Assembly (NCBI GenBank): GCA_030549835.1
Contig: JAUQQR010000002.1
Span: forward strand, 1 to 64,000
Source of the DNA: Thermoproteota archaeon
GTDB lineage: Archaea > Thermoproteota > Thermoprotei_A > Sulfolobales > Acidilobaceae
DNA length: 64,000 nucleotides
Reading direction: 5' to 3'
In this document: positions 10,131 to 17,814 of the stretch, one piece after another
Layout of the letters: every line of letters starts with the position of its first letter
Numbering within the stretch: position 1 is the first letter of the stretch
Made by a program: the position numbers and the translations under genes
The notes under the pieces: model-generated
The model's database searches: none
Told to the model about the DNA's origin: nothing
What the model saw: the letters and a program-made list of their open reading frames with translations, nothing else

Positions 10131-11255
10131 GTGGGTAGTTTGATTAATGTAGGCTTAGTAGGTATAGGTAATATTGCATCTATGCTTATTCAGAGTGTAG
10201 AGTATTACAGGCGCTTAGATTCTACATTCGGTCTTCTACACGAGCTTATAGGTAGGTATAGGGTTGGAGATATTAGATTTAGTTATGCTATTGATATTTC
10301 TAGAGAGAAAGTTGGCGTAGACTTATCAGATGCTATATTCGCCTACCCAAATATGGTTAGAAGATTTATAGATATCCCAAAATTAGGAGTTACTGTGAGG
10401 ATGGGTAAAGTTCTTGATGGTGTAGCTCCCCACATGTTAGAAGATTTTAGACCAGCACATCTACCAGAGCCTAGTTTGAAGGATATTGTGAGAGATTTAA
10501 TTGATAATGGCGTAGATATCCTAGTAAACCTATTACCAGTTGGTAGTGAAGAAGCATCTAGGTTTTATGCTAAGGCTGCTGTAGAGGCTGGCGTAGCTTT
10601 CGTTAATGCTATACCAGTATTTATAGCTAGTGGTAATGATACTATTAGAGATTATGCCTTCAAAAATAAGACTCCAATACTAGGAGATGATATTAAGGGT
10701 CAGCTAGGTTCAACAATTATTCATAGAGCTCTAGCAAGCTTAGTTAAAATGAGGGGGGCTAGAGTTATAGAGACATACCAGTTAAACATAGGGGGTAATA
10801 CTGACTTTAAAAACATGTTGTTACTAGAGAGACTAGCCAGTAAGAAAGAGAGTAAGACTATGGCTGTAGCATCAACACAAGATAACCCAGAAGAGCTTGT
10901 AAGAGAAGAGAGAGTATATGCAGGACCAAGCGGGTACATTCCATTCCTAGGAAATACTAAGATATCACATATGTATATAAAAGCTAAAGCATTTGCAGAC
11001 ACTGATGTTGAAATAGAAGTTAAATTAAAAGTAGATGATAAAGCAATGGCAGTAGCAGTACTAGTAGATACTATAAGAGTAGCTAAAATACTAAAAGATC
11101 ATAGAATAGGAGGTAGCATAAACTGGGCATCAGCATTCTACTTCAAACACCCACCACAACCAGTAAGAAGTGACTACGAAGCACTACAACTACTATATAA
11201 AGGCCTAGAAGAGCTAGGAGAACAAGTAAAACCAAGACTAATAGAATACTACTAA
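10131..11255 (+). CDS. ino1: myo-Inositol-1-phosphate synthase
   Basis: The 374-residue protein starts at GTG and opens with an NAD-binding Rossmann motif (VGLVGIGNIASM, about 6-17). The segments NAIPVFIASG near 163 and GDDIKGQLGST near 188 match the archaeal myo-inositol-1-phosphate synthase family, which converts glucose 6-phosphate to inositol 1-phosphate. In archaea the product feeds archaetidylinositol lipids and, in hyperthermophiles, di-inositol phosphate as a heat solute. Length is typical. The 3' end runs into a tRNA gene about 40 bases on. Confidence 0.95.
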   Translation: MGSLINVGLVGIGNIASMLIQSVEYYRRLDSTFGLLHELIGRYRVGDIRFSYAIDISREKVGVDLSDAIFAYPNMVRRFIDIPKLGVTVRMGKVLDGVAPHMLEDFRPAHLPEPSLKDIVRDLIDNGVDILVNLLPVGSEEASRFYAKAAVEAGVAFVNAIPVFIASGNDTIRDYAFKNKTPILGDDIKGQLGSTIIHRALASLVKMRGARVIETYQLNIGGNTDFKNMLLLERLASKKESKTMAVASTQDNPEELVREERVYAGPSGYIPFLGNTKISHMYIKAKAFADTDVEIEVKLKVDDKAMAVAVLVDTIRVAKILKDHRIGGSINWASAFYFKHPPQPVRSDYEALQLLYKGLEELGEQVKPRLIEYY

Positions 11256-11295
11256 AAAATTTAAAGGTACAACACTATAAGACTAAATAGAGGGT

Positions 11296-11425
11296 GCCGC
11301 CGTAGCTCAGCCCCGGTAGAGCGCCGGACTCATACGGCCCAATCAGTTAGGAGTCGATAGAAGAGAGGGGAAAATGGGCCTGGGGGATCCGGAGGTCCCG
11401 GGTTCGAATCCCGGCGGCGGCACCA
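11296..11425 (+). tRNA. tRNA-Met(CAT), elongator type, with 52-nt intron
   Basis: The acceptor stem GCCGCCG pairs with CGGCGGC (11415-11421), A73 follows, and CCA is encoded at 11423-11425. The anticodon stem CCGGA (11324-11328) pairs with TCCGG (11388-11392). CAT is at 11331-11333. An intron at the canonical position 37/38 spans about 11335-11386; its ends (ggccca and tgggcc) can form the central helix of a bulge-helix-bulge for the archaeal splicing endonuclease. The G1-C72 pair and the CCGGA stem argue against an initiator tRNA; a tRNA-Ile2 (modified CAT) is the alternative. Confidence 0.93.
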
Positions 11426-11427
11426 CA

Positions 11428-11865
11428 TTAACCTGTAAAAACTTTCATCTCAGAGCTTGCTGCTTCTTCAGCTATCATACTCTTAATCTTATCAATAATA
11501 TCTCTAATAGATATAACGCCTATAAGCTTCCCATCATCACCTATGATTGGGGTATGCCTAATATTATGAGTAGACATGACACTTATAGCTTTATAAATAG
11601 ACTCTTTAGCATTCAATACTATAAGATTACGACTCATAACCTCCTCAATAGGAGAATCTAGTGGAATGTCTTTAGCAATAACTCTAAGAGTATCTCTCTC
11701 AGTAAAAATACCGACAGGCCTAAAATCTTCATCGACAATAACAACACTACCAATATTATTAGAATACATAATCTTAATAGCATCCCTAATAGAAGTACCA
11801 AGTCTCACAGTAATAGGAGTCTTCTTAATAAGACTACCAACATTAACACTCAACCCAGACACCAA
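11428..11865 (-). CDS. Tandem CBS-domain protein
   Basis: The 145-residue protein consists of two CBS domains, with the conserved GIFTERDTLR around 52-61 and GVISIRDIIDKI around 116-127. CBS pairs bind adenosine nucleotides and act as energy sensors, but this one has no effector domain, so its partner is unknown. The stop lies 2 bases after the tRNA-Met CCA on the opposite strand, leaving no room for a separate terminator. It has an intact start and typical length for stand-alone archaeal CBS proteins. Confidence 0.92.
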   Translation of the reverse strand: MVSGLSVNVGSLIKKTPITVRLGTSIRDAIKIMYSNNIGSVVIVDEDFRPVGIFTERDTLRVIAKDIPLDSPIEEVMSRNLIVLNAKESIYKAISVMSTHNIRHTPIIGDDGKLIGVISIRDIIDKIKSMIAEEAASSEMKVFTG

Positions 11866-11932
11866 TTTAAAATTATAACCAAAACTTTAAACATCATATT
11901 CTCAAATCTAAAACTATATCATACTATAGAAA

Positions 11933-12010
11933 GCCATCATTGAAGGGGGTAACTTTTTGATTATGAGTATCTATAATAGTTGAAATAGCTTAAACCTTTC
12001 ATGAAAAAAG
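11933..12010 (-). repeat. Inverted repeat copy B (partner 8821-8898)
   Basis: The reverse complement of this segment matches 8821-8898 over about 75 bases. It carries no reading frame beyond the repeat, while the partner continues into a transposase-like tail. It lies in the 217-base gap between the divergently oriented CBS protein and the acyl-CoA synthetase, so it may also supply promoter sequence. Confidence 0.78.
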
Positions 12011-12082
12011 TCTAATAAATTGCATGTGTTAGAGTTTTAGGGATATTAGAGTATGAATAGAAGTTTTTAGGATTTTAGCTTA

Positions 12083-14080
12083 TTGTTTAAATATGGTGTT
12101 ATATTCGTGGGTTATAAATGGTTTCCTCCTAGGGATTTAGTCTACTCTAGTAATGTATATGCTTTTATGGAGAGGTTTGGTTTTATGAGTTATGGTGATT
12201 TTGTTAGGAAAAGTACTGAGGATGTTAGGTGGTTTTGGGGTAATTTGCCTGAGTGGCTTGGTGTTGAGTGGTTTAGAGAGCCTAGAGAAGTTGTTGACTT
12301 ATCTAGTGGTATTGAGTGGGCTAAGTGGTATCGTGGGGGTTTGATTAATCTCTCTTATAATGTTGTTGATAGGCCTGTTAAGCTAGGTTTTGGCGGTAAA
12401 GAGGCTTTTACATGGGTCGGGGAGGACGGTAGTGTTAAGAGGTATACTTATTCTGAGTTTAAGGATGAAGTTGATAGGCTAGCATCATTTTTTAGAGAGA
12501 TTGGTGTTAAGAGGGGTGATGTTGTATCAATATATGCTCCTATGTTGCCTGAGTCTATTGCTGCTATGCTAGCTTCTATTAAGATTGGAGGTATAGCTAG
12601 TCCTATATTCTCAGGTTTCGCCCCATCAGCTGTAGCTGAGAGGCTTACATTAGCTAATTCTAGGGTTATAGTTACAGTTGATGGCTACTATAGGAGGGGT
12701 AGTATTATAAATCTTAAGGCTAGTGCTGATGAGGCTATTAGAATATCAGAGTCTCAGGGTAATAAGATCGACTATGTTATTGTTATTAAGAGAGCTAATA
12801 TCGATATACCTTGGGTTGACAATAGAGACTACTGGTACCATGATGTTATTAAGGGTAAGCGGGTGGCTCCTGAACCTGAAGAAATGGATCCCGAGGAACC
12901 CTCACTACTACTGTTTACATCTGGAACTACTGGTAGACCTAAAGGTGCTGTTATAAGCCATGCTGGAGCACTACTACAACCTTCTAAGGAGCACTATTTT
13001 AACCTAGATATTAAGCAATTCTCTAACGATAGGCTATGGTGGATAACTGATATTGGGTGGATGATGGGCCCATGGCAGGTTATAGGTGCACAGTTTAACG
13101 TAGCATCACACCTCATGATTGAAGGTGCCCTAGACTATCCTGAGAGGGGTAGAGTTTGGAGGCTAATACAGGAGTATAAGGTTACACATTTCGGGTTTGC
13201 AGCTACAGTAGCTAGAATATTGAAGCGTACAGCTTCAGATATAATAGATGAATATGATATTTCAAGTATTAGAGCCTTCGGTAATACTGGAGAGCCCATA
13301 GATCAACCTACATGGATGTGGGTTATGAGAGATGTAGGTAGAGAAGAGAGGCCTATAATAAATCTTAGTGGTGGAACAGAGATTTTCGGATGCTTCCTAA
13401 TGCCGTCCCCAGTTGTTCCATTAAAACCATCAACTCTATGGGGTCCAGCTCTAGGTATGGATATTGATGTATTTGATGATGAAGGTAGGCCTATTAGAGG
13501 TGAGAGGGGCTATCTAGTAGCTAAGAAGCCTGCTCCAAGTATGACTAGAGGTTTATGGGGAGAGCCTGATAGGTATATTGAGGTTTACTGGAGTAGATTC
13601 TCTGGAGTATGGTATCATGGGGACTATGCACTAATAGATGAGGAAGGATTCTGGTATCTGCTTGGTAGAGCAGATGATGTAATAAAGATTGCAGGTAGAA
13701 GAATAGGCTCAGCTGAGGTTGAAGCAATAGCTACAAGCCACCCACAGATAGCTGAGGCTGCATGTGTAGGACTACCTCATGAGGTTAAAGGCGAGGTCTT
13801 AGTATGCTTTACAGTACCTAGAGGCCCCGTAGCTGATAGGGATAAGTTGGCTAGAGAAGTCCAAATACTAATAGCTGAGAAGCTAGGTAAACCATTTATG
13901 CCAGAGAAGGTTGTAGTTATAGATGACTTACCTAGGACTAGGAGTGGTAAGATAACGAGGAGAGTTATAAGAGACATTGCTAGAGGAGAAGAGCCTAGAG
14001 AGTTAAGCGTTATAGAGAATATAGATGCTGTTATCAAACTAAAAGACATTATAGGTATACTGAAGAGTGAGCTGAAGTGA
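12083..14080 (+). CDS. Acetyl-CoA/acyl-CoA synthetase (AMP-forming)
   Basis: This 665-residue protein is a member of the acetyl-CoA synthetase branch of the AMP-binding family, activating a short acyl acid with ATP and CoA. The P-loop LLFTSGTTGRPKG lies at about 273-285, SGGTEIFG near 428-435, the hinge region YHGDYALIDEEGFWYLLGRADD near 512-533 cut by GDYA, and the acetylatable lysine motif RSGKITRR near 619-626. The N-terminal 60 residues resemble propionyl- or other acyl-CoA synthetases of Crenarchaeota more than bacterial Acs, so the true acid is uncertain. Start is TTG. The next small gene overlaps by 4 bases. Confidence 0.93.
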   Translation: MFKYGVIFVGYKWFPPRDLVYSSNVYAFMERFGFMSYGDFVRKSTEDVRWFWGNLPEWLGVEWFREPREVVDLSSGIEWAKWYRGGLINLSYNVVDRPVKLGFGGKEAFTWVGEDGSVKRYTYSEFKDEVDRLASFFREIGVKRGDVVSIYAPMLPESIAAMLASIKIGGIASPIFSGFAPSAVAERLTLANSRVIVTVDGYYRRGSIINLKASADEAIRISESQGNKIDYVIVIKRANIDIPWVDNRDYWYHDVIKGKRVAPEPEEMDPEEPSLLLFTSGTTGRPKGAVISHAGALLQPSKEHYFNLDIKQFSNDRLWWITDIGWMMGPWQVIGAQFNVASHLMIEGALDYPERGRVWRLIQEYKVTHFGFAATVARILKRTASDIIDEYDISSIRAFGNTGEPIDQPTWMWVMRDVGREERPIINLSGGTEIFGCFLMPSPVVPLKPSTLWGPALGMDIDVFDDEGRPIRGERGYLVAKKPAPSMTRGLWGEPDRYIEVYWSRFSGVWYHGDYALIDEEGFWYLLGRADDVIKIAGRRIGSAEVEAIATSHPQIAEAACVGLPHEVKGEVLVCFTVPRGPVADRDKLAREVQILIAEKLGKPFMPEKVVVIDDLPRTRSGKITRRVIRDIARGEEPRELSVIENIDAVIKLKDIIGILKSELK

Positions 14081-14391
14081 TAGAAGATATTAAGAGAGCA
14101 TTCATAAGAGTATTTAATGATAGTATAGAGGATGCTAGAGTAATAGATCTAGGAGAATTCAGGGGATATATAGTATACTCTAAACTCTACGAGTTAACAC
14201 TAAGATGCGATAATGAGCTAAGATGTGAAGCAATGCTTAGGTATAATGATGAGCCGGTTATAACATGTACAGATAGGTGTGTAAAGGATAGACTCTCAAA
14301 GAATATTAGCAGTGATCTAGTTGAAGAGTTGAAGATTAAAGTTGAAGAGATACTTAAGGAAATTAAAGCTAAGCCACTAAGTATCCTATAA
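14077..14391 (+). CDS. Small hypothetical protein coupled to acyl-CoA synthetase
   Basis: This 104-residue acidic protein starts at GTG overlapping the acyl-CoA synthetase stop by 4 bases, which suggests translational coupling. It has four cysteines (CDNELRC and CTDRC) that could bind a metal or form a disulfide, and a C-terminal amphipathic helix. I do not recognise the family. Given the coupling, a role as a partner of the synthetase is a reasonable inference. Its 3' end overlaps the convergent glycosyltransferase gene by 6 bases. Confidence 0.7.
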   Translation: MIEDIKRAFIRVFNDSIEDARVIDLGEFRGYIVYSKLYELTLRCDNELRCEAMLRYNDEPVITCTDRCVKDRLSKNISSDLVEELKIKVEEILKEIKAKPLSIL

Positions 14392-15456
14392 CCTAGGTTT
14401 AATCCAGACAATTCTCCTAGCTATAGTATAGTTTACTATAAATCCAGCTATTATCCCTAAGAGCTGCCCGATTAAGGGGTTTAGCGATAGGATAGTGTAT
14501 AGTATCCTCATCACAGCATATTGTGTAGCTGCTCCTAAAATTACTGATACATGATAGCCTACGAATCTTGAAGCTACACCCTTAACTCCTCCCCTAAACA
14601 TATATTTAAATGTCCATACTTCATGCCATAGATAGTTCCAGGCTATACTAGACTCTATGCCTGCTAAGCTAGCAATATCTACGGGTGACCCTAAGGCGAG
14701 CATTAGGGCCATAACTCCAAGGTTAACAGGTATGCCTGATGCTCCTACTACGGCAAACTTTGATATCCTAGATAGCTCTAAGACTTGGATAATATAATCA
14801 ATTATATCCTTTAATCCTAGCTTACTCTCTCCATAGAGTCTCTCTCTGAAGACGTATGGTACATCTATGACTTTAGCGTTAGGGTTAGCTACTAGAATCT
14901 CTAGTAGAACCTTATACCCCTTACCCTTTACACAACCAATATCTACTCCCCTCTTCACTAGGAAGAAGCCAGATATGGGATCTCTAGTTCTCCTAGACTC
15001 AGCTATAAGGATGTAGGCTATTATTAGAGCGCCATAGCTTATAATCTTCCTTAATAGACTCCACCCTCTGACTCCTCCACCTCTACTATACCTTGAAGCT
15101 ACAACTATATCAGCACCTATACTAATAGCTCTCTCAATAAGCTCTGGGATAACTTCTGGAGGATGCTGGTAGTCTGCATCCATAACTATAATATAGTCTC
15201 CAGTAGATGCCCTCATACCATCAACTATAGCTGAGCCTAAGCCCCTAATATTGATTCTCCTAATAAGCTTAACTCTACTATCCCTCCTAGACTCCTCATC
15301 GACTATCATCCATGTGCCGTCAGGACTATTATCATCTACAATAATAATCTCAAAATTATTGTAACCATTGAGCTCAAGATTCCTTCTAATATCGGATATA
15401 AGCCTAGATATACTATCTGCCTCGTTAAACGTCGGGATAACTATACTAATCTTCAA
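14386..15456 (-). CDS. GT2 glycosyltransferase fused to GtrA membrane domain
   Basis: The 356-residue protein starts with a dolichol-phosphate mannosyltransferase-like GT-A domain (IVIPTFNEADSI near 4-15, VDDNSPDGT near 40-48, MDADYQHPP near 92-100). Residues from about 230 form four membrane helices of GtrA type (KFAVVGASGIPVNLGVMAL onwards). Such fusions make polyprenyl-phosphate-linked mannose or glucose and move it across the membrane, supplying S-layer or pilin glycosylation. An arginine- and tryptophan-rich end (RRIVWIKPRL) is typical of GtrA. The gene sits 6 bases after the DUF5622-type gene and is probably cotranscribed with it. Confidence 0.92.
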   Translation of the reverse strand: MKISIVIPTFNEADSISRLISDIRRNLELNGYNNFEIIIVDDNSPDGTWMIVDEESRRDSRVKLIRRINIRGLGSAIVDGMRASTGDYIIVMDADYQHPPEVIPELIERAISIGADIVVASRYSRGGGVRGWSLLRKIISYGALIIAYILIAESRRTRDPISGFFLVKRGVDIGCVKGKGYKVLLEILVANPNAKVIDVPYVFRERLYGESKLGLKDIIDYIIQVLELSRISKFAVVGASGIPVNLGVMALMLALGSPVDIASLAGIESSIAWNYLWHEVWTFKYMFRGGVKGVASRFVGYHVSVILGAATQYAVMRILYTILSLNPLIGQLLGIIAGFIVNYTIARRIVWIKPRL

Positions 15457-15462
15457 ATTAAA

Positions 15463-15675
15463 TCAAACCTTATAAAGTAGAGGTTTAACCTCTTCTGGGA
15501 GATCATTCTCACTAATAACCTGGAATGTTAAAGGCGGATTCTTAGTTACAGGCCCTACAGGTATATACCTCGATGAATCTTTCTCATCTCTACTCTTTAA
15601 AACTCTAACCTTAACAAAGAGACCATCACTCCTCCTAACATAAACATATTTACCATGCTTTCCACCCATCCCCAT
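15463..15675 (-). CDS. Small DUF5622-type protein
   Basis: I take the start at ATG 15675, giving 70 residues beginning MGMGGKHGKYVYVRRSDG. A TATA box at about 15703-15709 on this strand lies 28-32 bases upstream, as expected for a leaderless archaeal transcript, whereas the longer open frame starting at 15813 would run through that promoter. The basic, strand-rich sequence fits a small Crenarchaeota-specific family I recall as DUF5622, of unknown function. It precedes the glycosyltransferase by 6 bases. Confidence 0.72.
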   Translation of the reverse strand: MGMGGKHGKYVYVRRSDGLFVKVRVLKSRDEKDSSRYIPVGPVTKNPPLTFQVISENDLPEEVKPLLYKV

Positions 15676-15702
15676 CCACCCCAATACTAGGTCTATCCAA
15701 CC

Positions 15703-15709
15703 TATAAGT
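15703..15709 (-). promoter_or_regulatory. TATA box for the DUF5622-type and glycosyltransferase genes
   Basis: On the minus strand the sequence acttatagg lies 28-32 bases before the ATG at 15675. This is the spacing of an archaeal TATA box to the transcription start of a leaderless gene, and it decides the start of that gene. Confidence 0.55.
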
Positions 15710-15830
15710 ATGAATCTTCTCCTAAAACTTTTCTCTCTACCCTTCTCTCTATTCCCTCTAGGGGGTATAATACATCTCAGACTCTCTCTATCCATTAAAT
15801 TTCCGTTTTTCACTTGTCCCTAGACGTTTA

Positions 15831-15946
15831 TTCACATTTAGGGACTTCCAAATCGCCCACGTGGAGTCATGGGTGGCTGTTTAGCTCTGAATTAGATCAG
15901 GAAATCAAAACTTATAAACATTTTCTCGAAAAATTAAGAAGAAAAC
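15831..15946 (-). mobile_element. Transposon fossil, deleted copy of 31326-31506
   Basis: The segment matches the reverse complement of 31326-31506 with one internal deletion of roughly 65 bases. Shared blocks include ggaaatcaaa-cttataaaca and the gggacttcca block. In the fuller copy the sequence encodes the C-terminal end of a transposase-like frame on the other strand, preceded by a TATA-like element. It marks the left edge of the GC-richer filament island. The gap 15676-16118 holds this, the promoter above, and the AT-rich control region of the filament gene. Confidence 0.75.
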
Positions 15947-16030
15947 AGTCCTTTAAGTGTGCAATACTGCCCAGCGTAGAGACCGAGCACAGATGTTTTT
16001 AGCCTTAACATTGTTTTATTTCTAACCAAT

Positions 16031-16066
16031 ATATTAAAAATTAAAAACTTATATATTAAAAATTAA
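16031..16066 (+). promoter_or_regulatory. Direct repeat and TATA-like region upstream of filament gene
   Basis: The 14-mer atattaaaaattaa occurs twice (16031-16044 and 16053-16066), 22 bases apart, which is two helical turns. Between and after them lie TATA-like boxes (cttatatatt at about 16048-16057, and tttata at 16073-16078). This could be an operator plus promoter for the filament operon. No regulator gene is adjacent. Confidence 0.4.
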
Positions 16067-16118
16067 TTAGAGTTTATACGCTATAGGAACAATATAATAC
16101 TTTGAAGTGGTGGGTTTA

Positions 16119-16688
16119 ATGTACATAAAGCAAATAGCACTAAATGGACTTATCCTAGTGCTGCTAACAGCGGCTTTCGCCGCGGTCTTCGCCTACTATC
16201 CATTAGACATCATAGCACAGCCTACAGCACCTGGAGTAGTATTTGTGCCTGGAAGCAACGCCGGGCAGCCGGACATCGGAACAGGTAACCAAATAGAGGT
16301 CACAATTGGTGCAAGCCAGGCGAGCGCCACGGTCAAAATACACCCAACTTACCGAGAGAGCTACTACAAGGATGTCCTACAAGTCAATAACAAAGACGAT
16401 AACGCAATGAACGTGTATATCATTTTCTACGCGGTAACAAACAACCTCCCAGAAGGTAGCGTAGTCAAGCTCTTAGTGTACGAAGGAAACACGAAGGTTA
16501 AAGAGCTAGTCATAACTAGTCCCCCGCTCAACACGCCGGTATTTATAGGCACCCTACAGGTTAACGTGATCTGGCGATTTGATTTCTACGTGTACATACC
16601 CGAGGGGACAGACATCACAAATGCAATATACACAGCAGGTGCCAAGCTAGTGTACACACCATCAACAGAGACACCGCCAGTAATCTAA
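16119..16688 (+). CDS. Secreted filament subunit, TasA/AbpA (bundling pilus)-like
   Basis: I choose ATG 16119 (189 residues), preceded by a ggtgg ribosome site, over GTG 16107. A basic start is followed by a hydrophobic stretch (about 6-26) ending in AAVFAYYPLDIIAQ, a signal peptide of the type cut by signal peptidase I, not a class III prepilin. The mature part is strand-rich and Ig-like, with IEVTIGASQASATVKI near 59-74 and KDVLQVNN near 84-91. Together with the signal peptidase next door this resembles the TasA, camelysin and archaeal AbpA group, whose subunits join by donor-strand exchange into extracellular filaments. Homology to AbpA or cannula proteins is inferred from layout and pattern, not alignment. 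GC-rich codons differ from the flanks. Confidence 0.68.
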   Translation: MYIKQIALNGLILVLLTAAFAAVFAYYPLDIIAQPTAPGVVFVPGSNAGQPDIGTGNQIEVTIGASQASATVKIHPTYRESYYKDVLQVNNKDDNAMNVYIIFYAVTNNLPEGSVVKLLVYEGNTKVKELVITSPPLNTPVFIGTLQVNVIWRFDFYVYIPEGTDITNAIYTAGAKLVYTPSTETPPVI

Positions 16689-16701
16689 GCGGTAAGGTGA
16701 A

Positions 16702-17814
16702 ATGCAAGCTAGACAGTTTGAACCTAAAAGTTTTTTCCTTAAGTCCCTTTCCCTTGCTTTAAGTATCATCTTCTTGTTATCTATACTTGTCGTTGTGCTT
16801 ACACTTCTCTCAAGGTTTGACTATCTGAACATCCTGGGAGCATCAGTAGTTATCTCTGATAGCATGGAGCCTACTATAAGACGCTGGGACATGGTCATCT
16901 ACGTAAACACTAATTTCACTGTTGGCGATGTAGTAGTTTACTGTGTGACCCCTAGCCACTGCATAGTTCACAGAGTCGTAGACTTCCTCCACTTAAACAC
17001 TGTTAATGGTTATAAAACTATGGTGACAGCAAAAGGGGATAATGTCAACATAACCGATAGCCCAGTAGAGATAGAGAAAGTTAGAGGTAAGGTTCTCTTC
17101 ACATTTCCTAGAGAGCTCTGGATACCGTTGCTAGTGGCCGTTACATCCTACATACTCTATGGACTTGCCAGGATCCCTTACGTTGGCCCCTCCTACGTCT
17201 TCGTACTATGCGTCTGGCTACTCCTGGTGGTGTCCGTCTACGCAGCAGTTCCGAGGCTAATTACACCAACGCCTGTGGTCGAGCCGGTGCTGAACCTAGC
17301 CGGTGTGTACTTAGACCAAGCATCATGCACTGTGAACATTTGCTACACGGGGACCCTGTTGCCAACTAGTGTCAAAGTGAATGTGAACGGAGCTCTCGCA
17401 GAGGTTGTCTCGATATCTTGGAGGGAAGTGGTTGTGAGGCCAGACCCTAGGTTACTACAAGGAGCTTTCGAGGGTAGGAGGCCCCTACTGGTAGAGGTTG
17501 AAGCAGAGCTGAACTATGTAGGCAGGCTATATGGCAGGTACAAGCTACTCGTAGGCGGGGCGAACCCGGAGCTAAGTGTTATAAACGGGGTTCTCCTGGT
17601 CAGGAACCCGAACTGTTTTCCAATAGCAGTGGATGTTGCGGTAAGATACCTGGTCAATAGTACCTGGGCGTGGAGTAATAGTACATTGATTGTTGAAGGC
17701 GCTTCAGACGCGGTGATCGAGCCACCTGAAGACGCTAAGTACGTGTACGTTTACGTGTACTGGTTTAACCAAGGTGAGAAGCGATGGGTTGGACTATCAG
17801 TGAAAACCGGTTAA
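16702..17814 (+). CDS. SipW-like signal peptidase I with extracellular C-terminal domain
   Basis: The 370-residue protein has an N-terminal membrane helix (about 12-37), the nucleophile Ser54 in SDSMEPT, and a histidine, His90 (IVHRVV), in place of the bacterial lysine, as in archaeal and ER-type S26B peptidases. KGDNVNITDSP at 111-121 supplies the aspartate box. A second and third helix (about 140-157 and 164-184) follow, then about 185 outward-facing residues of strand-rich unknown domain, much longer than normal for the family. The start ATG has an aaggtga site. Position between the filament subunit and the large lectin-like protein points to a dedicated peptidase, as SipW serves TasA. Confidence 0.85.
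   Translation: MQARQFEPKSFFLKSLSLALSIIFLLSILVVVLTLLSRFDYLNILGASVVISDSMEPTIRRWDMVIYVNTNFTVGDVVVYCVTPSHCIVHRVVDFLHLNTVNGYKTMVTAKGDNVNITDSPVEIEKVRGKVLFTFPRELWIPLLVAVTSYILYGLARIPYVGPSYVFVLCVWLLLVVSVYAAVPRLITPTPVVEPVLNLAGVYLDQASCTVNICYTGTLLPTSVKVNVNGALAEVVSISWREVVVRPDPRLLQGAFEGRRPLLVEVEAELNYVGRLYGRYKLLVGGANPELSVINGVLLVRNPNCFPIAVDVAVRYLVNSTWAWSNSTLIVEGASDAVIEPPEDAKYVYVYVYWFNQGEKRWVGLSVKTG

Noticed and set aside
11374-11661. Plus-strand frame starting inside tRNA-Met
   Set aside because: It covers the tRNA 3' half and the antisense of the CBS gene.
15814-16002. Small plus-strand frame starting at TTG upstream of the filament gene
   Set aside because: It lies within the fossil copy of 31326-31506, and the homologous copy does not keep this frame.
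16107-16688. Type IV pilin reading of the small secreted protein
   Set aside because: There is no class III signal (short basic leader, Gly/Ala cut and hydrophobic N-helix kept) and no prepilin peptidase or secretion ATPase in the locus; a signal peptidase I gene is adjacent instead.
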